DNA from: JACVRW01 sp963751835
GTDB taxonomy: Bacteria; Actinomycetota; Thermoleophilia; Solirubrobacterales; Thermoleophilaceae
Direction of reading: 5' to 3'
Length of the DNA: 64,000 nucleotides
Assembly: GCA_963751835.1 (NCBI GenBank)
Contig: CAVVWD010000019.1
Coordinates: 124,001-188,000 of the forward strand
In this document: piece by piece, positions 59,475 through 64,000 of the stretch
Numbering within the stretch: the first letter of the stretch is position 1
How the letters are laid out: the number at the start of each line of letters is the position of its first letter
Program-made: the position numbers and the translations under genes
The notes under the pieces: model-generated
Databases searched by the model: none
The model's input: only the letters and a program-made list of their open reading frames with translations
What the model was told of the DNA's origin: nothing

Positions 59475-60235
59475 CGCCGCCGCTTCTCGGCGAAGGCGTC
59501 GGCCGCCTCCCGGGCCTCGTTGGTCTGGGCCAGGAGCCCGTACGCGAGGCGCTCCAGCGCCAGCCCTGCCTCGCGCGACGCCTCGGGCATCAGGTCGATC
59601 GTCTGCTTGGCGACCGCCACCGCGAGCTGCGGCAGAGCGGCGAGCCGCTCGGCAAGCGCGAGCGCGTGCTCGAGGGCTTCGCCCTCCGGCACGACCTCGG
59701 TGACCAGGCCGAGCGCGCTGGCGTCGTCAGCCCCGAAGCGATCCCCCAGCAGCACGAGCTCCTTGGCGCGCGCCGCGCCCAGCAGCCGCACGAGGCGATG
59801 GGTGCCACCCGAGCTCGGGACGATGCCGATCCCGACCTCGGGCAGCCCGAACACCGCCGACCGGTCCGCCACGCGGAAGTCGGTGGCGAGCGCGAGCTCG
59901 AACCCGCCGCCGAGGCAGTAGCCCGCGATCGCGCTGATCGTGGGCTGGGGGAGGGCCGCCACGCGCTCGTAGACGTTCCCGGTCTCGCGGTAGTACTGGA
60001 GTATCGAGGCGGGGTCGAGGTCGCGCATCTCGCCCACATCGGCGCCCGCCGAGAATGCGCGCTCGCCGCCGCTGAACACGACGCAGGCGCTCGAGCGCAC
60101 GTCCTCGCGCTGGAGCGCGTCGGCGAGCGCGCGCTCCAACGCCGCCGAGAGGGCATTCAGCTTGTGCTCGCGCCGCAGCATGATCACCGACGAGGCGCCG
60201 TGGGCGCGAACCTCGACGAGTGCTTCCTCACTCAC
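59471..60235 (-). CDS. Enoyl-CoA hydratase/isomerase family protein
   Basis: 254 residues, GTG start. The crotonase fold shows LNALSAALERALADAL, oxyanion segment RAFSAGADVGEMRDLD, the second oxyanion strand ISAIAGYCLGGGFELALATD and GLPEVGIGIVPSSGGTHRL with the expected Glu. It hydrates or isomerises an acyl-CoA. It lies between the importer ATPase and the sulfatase genes, which suggests the imported compound is processed as a CoA thioester. Confidence 0.9.
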   Translation of the reverse strand: MSEEALVEVRAHGASSVIMLRREHKLNALSAALERALADALQREDVRSSACVVFSGGERAFSAGADVGEMRDLDPASILQYYRETGNVYERVAALPQPTISAIAGYCLGGGFELALATDFRVADRSAVFGLPEVGIGIVPSSGGTHRLVRLLGAARAKELVLLGDRFGADDASALGLVTEVVPEGEALEHALALAERLAALPQLAVAVAKQTIDLMPEASREAGLALERLAYGLLAQTNEAREAADAFAEKRRR

Positions 60236-60241
60236 CCGTGC

Positions 60242-62062
60242 TCAGGACCCGGTCGTAGCGTGCCCGAGGGCGACCTCGATGCTCGGGGTGTTCGCCAGCA
60301 GCTTGCGCGTGTAGTCCGCGCTGGGACTCGTGAAGATCTGCTCGGTGTGCCCGTCCTCGACTACGTGGCCGCCGGTGAGCACCGCCACTCGGTCCGCGAT
60401 CGTGCGGATGAGCGCGAGGTCGTGCGTGATGAACAGGACGCTGAGCCCCATCTCGTTACGCAGCTCGCCGAGCAGCTCGATGATCGCGGCCTGCACGGAC
60501 ACGTCGAGTGCCGAGGTGACCTCGTCGCAGACCAGCATGGCGGGCTCGGCGGCGAGCGCGCGGGCGATCGCCACGCGCTGGCGCTCACCGCCCGAGAGCT
60601 GGTCGGGGAAGCGCTCGGCGGCGGACGAGGACAGCGCCACCCGTTCGAGGCACTCGCCGACCTTCGCGCCGATCTCCCGTCCCCCGCCCCGGCCGAAGAG
60701 CTTGAGCCTGCGCGCGATCGTCTGGCCGATCGTGGTGCGCGGGTTCAGCGAGGCGTACGGGTTCTGAAAGACATACTGGATCTCCCGGCGTTCCTCGTTC
60801 GAGCGCTTGCGTGCGGACTGTTCGAGCGCCGTGCCGCGCAGGCTGACCTCGCCGGTCCAGTTCTTGTGGAGGCCGGCCACGCAGCGCGCCGTTGTCGTCT
60901 TGCCGCTGCCGGACTCGCCGACCAGCGCCACACACTCGTTGTGGTGGATGTCGATGTCGATGTCGAACAGGATCTGGGTCTCGCCGTAGTGCGCGTTCAG
61001 GTGCTGGATCGCGAGCACCACGTCCTCGCCGACCCTGGGCTTGTCTATCTGCCCGGCGCCCTCCGGCGGGGGCTGCTGCAACGCGTCGGCGACGTGGTAG
61101 CAGCGCACCTTGTGGCCCTCGCCCAGGTCGGTGACCGGCGGGAACTCGGCGCGGCAGTCGTCGCGGGCGAACTGACAGCGCGGATGGAAATAGCAGCCCT
61201 GCGGCCGGCTGCCGGGCAGCGCAGCGTGACCCGGAATGCCCACCACCGTGCGCTTGCCCGCGATGTCGGGTACCGCGCGCAGCAGCCTGCGCGTGTAGGG
61301 ATGGCGCGGATCGGTGAAGACCTGGTCGCGCGTCCCGCTCTCGACGATCCGCCCGCCGTACATGACCGCCATGTGGTCGGCAAGCTCGGCCACCACCGCC
61401 AGGTCGTGACTGACGTACAGGGCGGCCACGCGATGGCTTTGGCAGAGGTCGCGCACGGTCTCGAGCACCCGCGCCTGCGTCGTCACGTCCAGCCCGGTGG
61501 TCGGCTCGTCGCAGACGATCACGTGCGGCCGGTTTGCGAACGCCATCGCGATCGCCACGCGCTGCTGCTGGCCGCCGGAGAGCTGGTGCGGGTAGTTCTT
61601 CAGGAACTCGTCGTCGTTCGGAAGCGCGACCTCCTCGAGGGCCTCGCGAACGCGTGCCTTGTGCTCTTGCGCACCACCGTCGGTCGCGTGCGCCTCGAGT
61701 ATCTCCTCGAGCTGCGTCGAGATCCGCAGCGCCGGGTTCAGCGACGTGCCCGGATCCTGGGGGATGTAGGACACGACGCCACCACGCAGGTGGCGGAGCT
61801 CCCGTTCTCCCAGCGAGCTCAGGTCGCGGCCGTCGATGCGGATCACGCCGCCCGCCACTTCCCCGCCACTCCGGACGTGCCCCAGCAGCGCCATCCCGAC
61901 TGTGGTCTTTCCGGAGCCGGACTCGCCGACGAGCCCGAGCACCTCTCCGGGACGAACCTCGACGCTGATCTCGTCGACCACGTCGACGCCCGAGGTGGTG
62001 AGCGCGATGCGCAGGTCGATGACGTCGACTGACGGCTCGTGCGCGGTCTCGGTGGCGCTCAT
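60242..62062 (-). CDS. Dipeptide/oligopeptide-type ABC ATPase, two domains fused (DppD-DppF)
   Basis: 606 residues from ATG 62062, with AGGAG upstream. First half: GESGSGKTTVGMALLGHV, YIPQDPGTSLNPALRI, QLSGGQQQRVAIAMAF, VIVCDEPTTGLDVTTQ, then the Cys-rich oligopeptide end (GCYFHPRCQFARDDCR). Second half: GESGSGKTTTARCVAGLH, FQNPYASLNPRTTIG, QLSGGERQRVAIARAL, LVCDEVTSALDVSVQ. It energises both permeases downstream in coordinate. It overlaps the permease stop by one base (TAATG). Confidence 0.95.
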   Translation of the reverse strand: MSATETAHEPSVDVIDLRIALTTSGVDVVDEISVEVRPGEVLGLVGESGSGKTTVGMALLGHVRSGGEVAGGVIRIDGRDLSSLGERELRHLRGGVVSYIPQDPGTSLNPALRISTQLEEILEAHATDGGAQEHKARVREALEEVALPNDDEFLKNYPHQLSGGQQQRVAIAMAFANRPHVIVCDEPTTGLDVTTQARVLETVRDLCQSHRVAALYVSHDLAVVAELADHMAVMYGGRIVESGTRDQVFTDPRHPYTRRLLRAVPDIAGKRTVVGIPGHAALPGSRPQGCYFHPRCQFARDDCRAEFPPVTDLGEGHKVRCYHVADALQQPPPEGAGQIDKPRVGEDVVLAIQHLNAHYGETQILFDIDIDIHHNECVALVGESGSGKTTTARCVAGLHKNWTGEVSLRGTALEQSARKRSNEERREIQYVFQNPYASLNPRTTIGQTIARRLKLFGRGGGREIGAKVGECLERVALSSSAAERFPDQLSGGERQRVAIARALAAEPAMLVCDEVTSALDVSVQAAIIELLGELRNEMGLSVLFITHDLALIRTIADRVAVLTGGHVVEDGHTEQIFTSPSADYTRKLLANTPSIEVALGHATTGS

Positions 62063-62982
62063 TACTTGTTGCTCCTCTCGAGGCCGATCGCGGCCCGGGC
62101 GACGCCGTCGGTGATCAGATTCGTGCCGACGGTCAGGACGGCGATCGCGAGCACGGGAAGCAGCACACCCCACGGCATGACGGCGATCGACAGCCGGTTC
62201 TCGTTGATCATGAGGCCCCAGTCGGCCGTGGGCGGCTGAATGCCGAAGCCAAGGAAGCTGATCGCCGCTATCAGGCCGATCGAGAAGGTCATCCGCAGCC
62301 CGAGCTCCACGAGCAGCGGGCTGGTCACGTTCGGCAGCAGCCCCTCCATGATGATCCGCGAGCGCTTCTCGCCGGCGACCTCCTCGGCCTTGACGAAGTC
62401 ACGCTCGACGATCTGCTGGGCGGCGCCGCGCATCACGCGCGCGACCCGCGGCGCGTGCGTGATTCCGACGGTCAGCACGATCAGCCACAGCTTCGGGCCA
62501 ATCGCCGAGACCGCCAGCAGCACGAAGATGATCTGCGGGAACGCGAGGAACACGTCGTTGATCCGCATGAGCACGTCGTCGAGCCAGCCGCGGGAGTAGG
62601 CGGCCACGAGCCCAATCGCGGTGCCGAGGACGACGCCGATCAGCGTCGCGGCGGCGGACATCCACAGCACGGACAGGCCGCCGTAGAGCCAGCGGCTGAA
62701 CACGTCGCGCCCGAGCGCGTCGGCGCCGAAGATCGCATCGCTCGTCGGCCCGTGGTTCGGCGCCGCGATGAACTCGGTCTCGGAGTGGGGCGCGAACAGC
62801 GGTCCGAGCAGCGCGATCAGCACGATGACGCCGACCATCCCCAGCCCGATGCGGGTGCGAGTGAGCCGGGAGGCATTGCGCAGGATGCCGAGCCACTGGA
62901 AGCGCTGTAGCCGCGGCGGCGGCGCCTCCGGTCCGGCCTCCGGCACCAGGTCGAGTGCCTGCTCGACGGTCTGGTCGGTCAT
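62062..62982 (-). CDS. Dipeptide-type ABC permease (DppC family)
   Basis: 306 residues from ATG 62982; an open frame upstream overlaps the other permease and is rejected. An N-terminal cytoplasmic segment precedes IGLGMVGVIVLIALLGPLFA, then FGADALGRDVFSRWLYG and the coupling loop VKAEEVAGEKRSRIIMEGLL with LLPNVTSPLLVEL. About six membrane helices. It pairs with the adjacent DppB-type permease, with ATGA-type overlap. Confidence 0.94.
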   Translation of the reverse strand: MTDQTVEQALDLVPEAGPEAPPPRLQRFQWLGILRNASRLTRTRIGLGMVGVIVLIALLGPLFAPHSETEFIAAPNHGPTSDAIFGADALGRDVFSRWLYGGLSVLWMSAAATLIGVVLGTAIGLVAAYSRGWLDDVLMRINDVFLAFPQIIFVLLAVSAIGPKLWLIVLTVGITHAPRVARVMRGAAQQIVERDFVKAEEVAGEKRSRIIMEGLLPNVTSPLLVELGLRMTFSIGLIAAISFLGFGIQPPTADWGLMINENRLSIAVMPWGVLLPVLAIAVLTVGTNLITDGVARAAIGLERSNK

Positions 62983-63932
62983 CGCGCCTCCGTCCGCAGC
63001 CGTGGCGTGACGGCAATCGTCGCCAGGTCGGCGAGCAGGTTGAGCACCACGTAGATCGCCGCCGCCAGCAGCGTGATCGCCTGCACCACGAGAATGTCGC
63101 GGTTGCCAACCGCATCGATGAACAGCGAGCCGATGCCCGGATACGAGAACACGAACTCCACCATCACGACGCCGCCGGCCATCCACGCCAGCTGCAGCGC
63201 GGTGACCTGGATTGCGGGCACGATCGCATTGGGAACGGCGTGGCGCCAGATCACCGTGCGCTCGGGAAGGCCCTTCAGGCGCGCCATCGTCACGTACTCC
63301 GACTCGAGCACCTCGATCATCGAGCCGCGCATGATCCGGCTGATGTAGGGCGTGACCGCGAGCACCAGCGTGGCAGCGGGCAGCACCACCACGCTCGGCT
63401 CCGTCCACGCCCGCTGGTCCGGCGCGAGCAGCGAGACCGCCGGGAACCAATGGAACACGCTCGTAGCGAACAGAAGGATCAGCCCGATGCCGATCACGAA
63501 CTCGGGCAGCGCCGCGAGCACGAGGGTCGACGTCGAGGCGATGTGGTCGACGGGGCGGTCGCGGCGCATCGCCGTCCACACGCCGAGCCCGATCGACAGC
63601 GGGACCGCGACCACGGCGGCCACGAACACCAGGAACGCGGTGTTGGCGACGCGGTCCGACAGCAGCTCGGTCACCGCCTGCTGGGTCGCCGCGGACTCGC
63701 CGAAGCTGCCGGTGAGCACTCCGCCGATCCAGTCGAGGTACTGGGTGACCACCGAGTCGTTGAGGTTGAGCTGCTCGCGCAGCGCGGCAACTCGGTCGGG
63801 CGTGGCCTCCCTGCCGAGGATCGCGGTAGCCGCGTCACCTGGCAGCGCCAGCACCGCGGCGAAGACGATCAGCGAGATCAGAAACAGCGTGAGGACGCCT
63901 TGAGCCAGCCGGCGCACGATGAGCCTAGCCAA
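62979..63932 (-). CDS. Dipeptide-type ABC permease (DppB family)
   Basis: 317 residues. TTG 63932 is the start that keeps the DppB N-terminus ARLIVRRLAQGVLTLFLISL and overlaps the binding-protein stop. PGDAATAILGREATPDRVAA, VLESEYVTMARLKGLPERTV (coupling loop) and AVPNAIVPAIQVTALQL follow, ending FVFSYPGIGSLFIDAV. Six membrane helices. Confidence 0.93.
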   Translation of the reverse strand: MARLIVRRLAQGVLTLFLISLIVFAAVLALPGDAATAILGREATPDRVAALREQLNLNDSVVTQYLDWIGGVLTGSFGESAATQQAVTELLSDRVANTAFLVFVAAVVAVPLSIGLGVWTAMRRDRPVDHIASTSTLVLAALPEFVIGIGLILLFATSVFHWFPAVSLLAPDQRAWTEPSVVVLPAATLVLAVTPYISRIMRGSMIEVLESEYVTMARLKGLPERTVIWRHAVPNAIVPAIQVTALQLAWMAGGVVMVEFVFSYPGIGSLFIDAVGNRDILVVQAITLLAAAIYVVLNLLADLATIAVTPRLRTEAR

Positions 63933-64000
63933 GGAAACCCACCCTTCCGAAGCCGTAGTTGGTCAGCGGGAAGCCGGACTTCGCGGGCTGGAACCCGGCG
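63925..64000 (-). CDS. ABC substrate-binding protein (family 5 type), C-terminal end only
   Basis: The last 24 codons of a minus-strand gene entering from the right edge: AGFQPAKSGFPLTNYGFGRV then GFLG and TAG at 63927-63925. The position before a DppB-DppC-ATPase set and the GFPLTNYGFGRV tail suggest an extracellular solute-binding protein of family 5. Most of the gene is outside the window. Confidence 0.6.
   Translation of the reverse strand, partial: AGFQPAKSGFPLTNYGFGRVGFLG

Noticed and set aside
1..64000. tRNA, rRNA, riboswitch, transposase or integrase genes, and CRISPR arrays
   Set aside because: I read both strands for these and saw no convincing candidate. Short structured RNAs could still be missed without a covariance search.

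Overview
The window is very G+C-rich, densely coded, and looks like a chromosome segment of an actinobacterium. I infer the Thermoleophilia/Solirubrobacterales from four signs. Binding proteins carry Asp/Gly-rich linkers after the lipid-attachment cysteine. Many genes have a TAnnnT box only 6-8 nt before the start codon, as expected for leaderless mRNAs. S1 has four S1 domains and an Ala/Pro/Glu tail. There is a luciferase-like oxidoreductase of the F420 type. The taxonomic call is inference from memory.

Housekeeping genes lie at both ends. On the left are a partial epimerase, an ACT-domain malic enzyme and polA (1-4455). On the right are rpsA, coaE, a lytic transglycosylase and an ABC-F ATPase (51911-56883). 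polA, rpsA and coaE are close neighbours in other actinobacteria (polA-rpsA-coaE in Mycobacterium tuberculosis). Here about 47 kb separates polA from rpsA, and most of it (about 6.6-45.6 kb) is a catabolic gene island.

The island is unified by a LacI-family repressor gene (6722-7777) and eight copies of an operator close to TGCAAACGWTTGCA at five loci. These are: the lacI gene itself; an NMT1/SsuA-type ABC importer operon (7895-10750); a long plus-strand run starting with a branched-chain-type ABC importer and continuing for at least 11 enzyme and transporter genes (11155-27205); the divergent promoters of a minus-strand enzyme cluster (41520 down to 31455) and a dehydrogenase gene (41660-42637); and the divergent promoters of a DHDPS-family lyase (43605-42634) and E1 alpha/beta genes (43649-45627). 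A second block (SDR, M24 hydrolase, FAH-family hydrolase; 30126-27195) faces a LysR gene with a perfect LysR-type palindrome between them. The enzymes include a three-subunit molybdenum hydroxylase, an alpha/beta hydrolase colinear with a nicotine-pathway C-C hydrolase, three M24 'pita-bread' proteins with altered metal sites, two amidohydrolases, two quinone oxidoreductase-like MDRs, two HIBADH-type dehydrogenases, an RraA-type aldolase and a PLP aminotransferase. Together they look like an uptake and degradation pathway for an unidentified, possibly N-containing cyclic or aromatic compound.

Two copies of a roughly 250-310 bp element with terminal inverted repeats (10779-11028 and 35046-35355) lie in the only two gene-free stretches longer than 300 bp. 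Four genes (16888-17893, 36319-38023, 49166-49719, 50725-51859) each carry an apparent single-base frameshift that splits an otherwise good protein; assembly error and real decay cannot be told apart here. The right end (57945-64000, minus strand) is an operon of a peptide/nickel-type ABC importer, an enoyl-CoA hydratase-like protein and a choline-sulfatase-like enzyme, running off the window.
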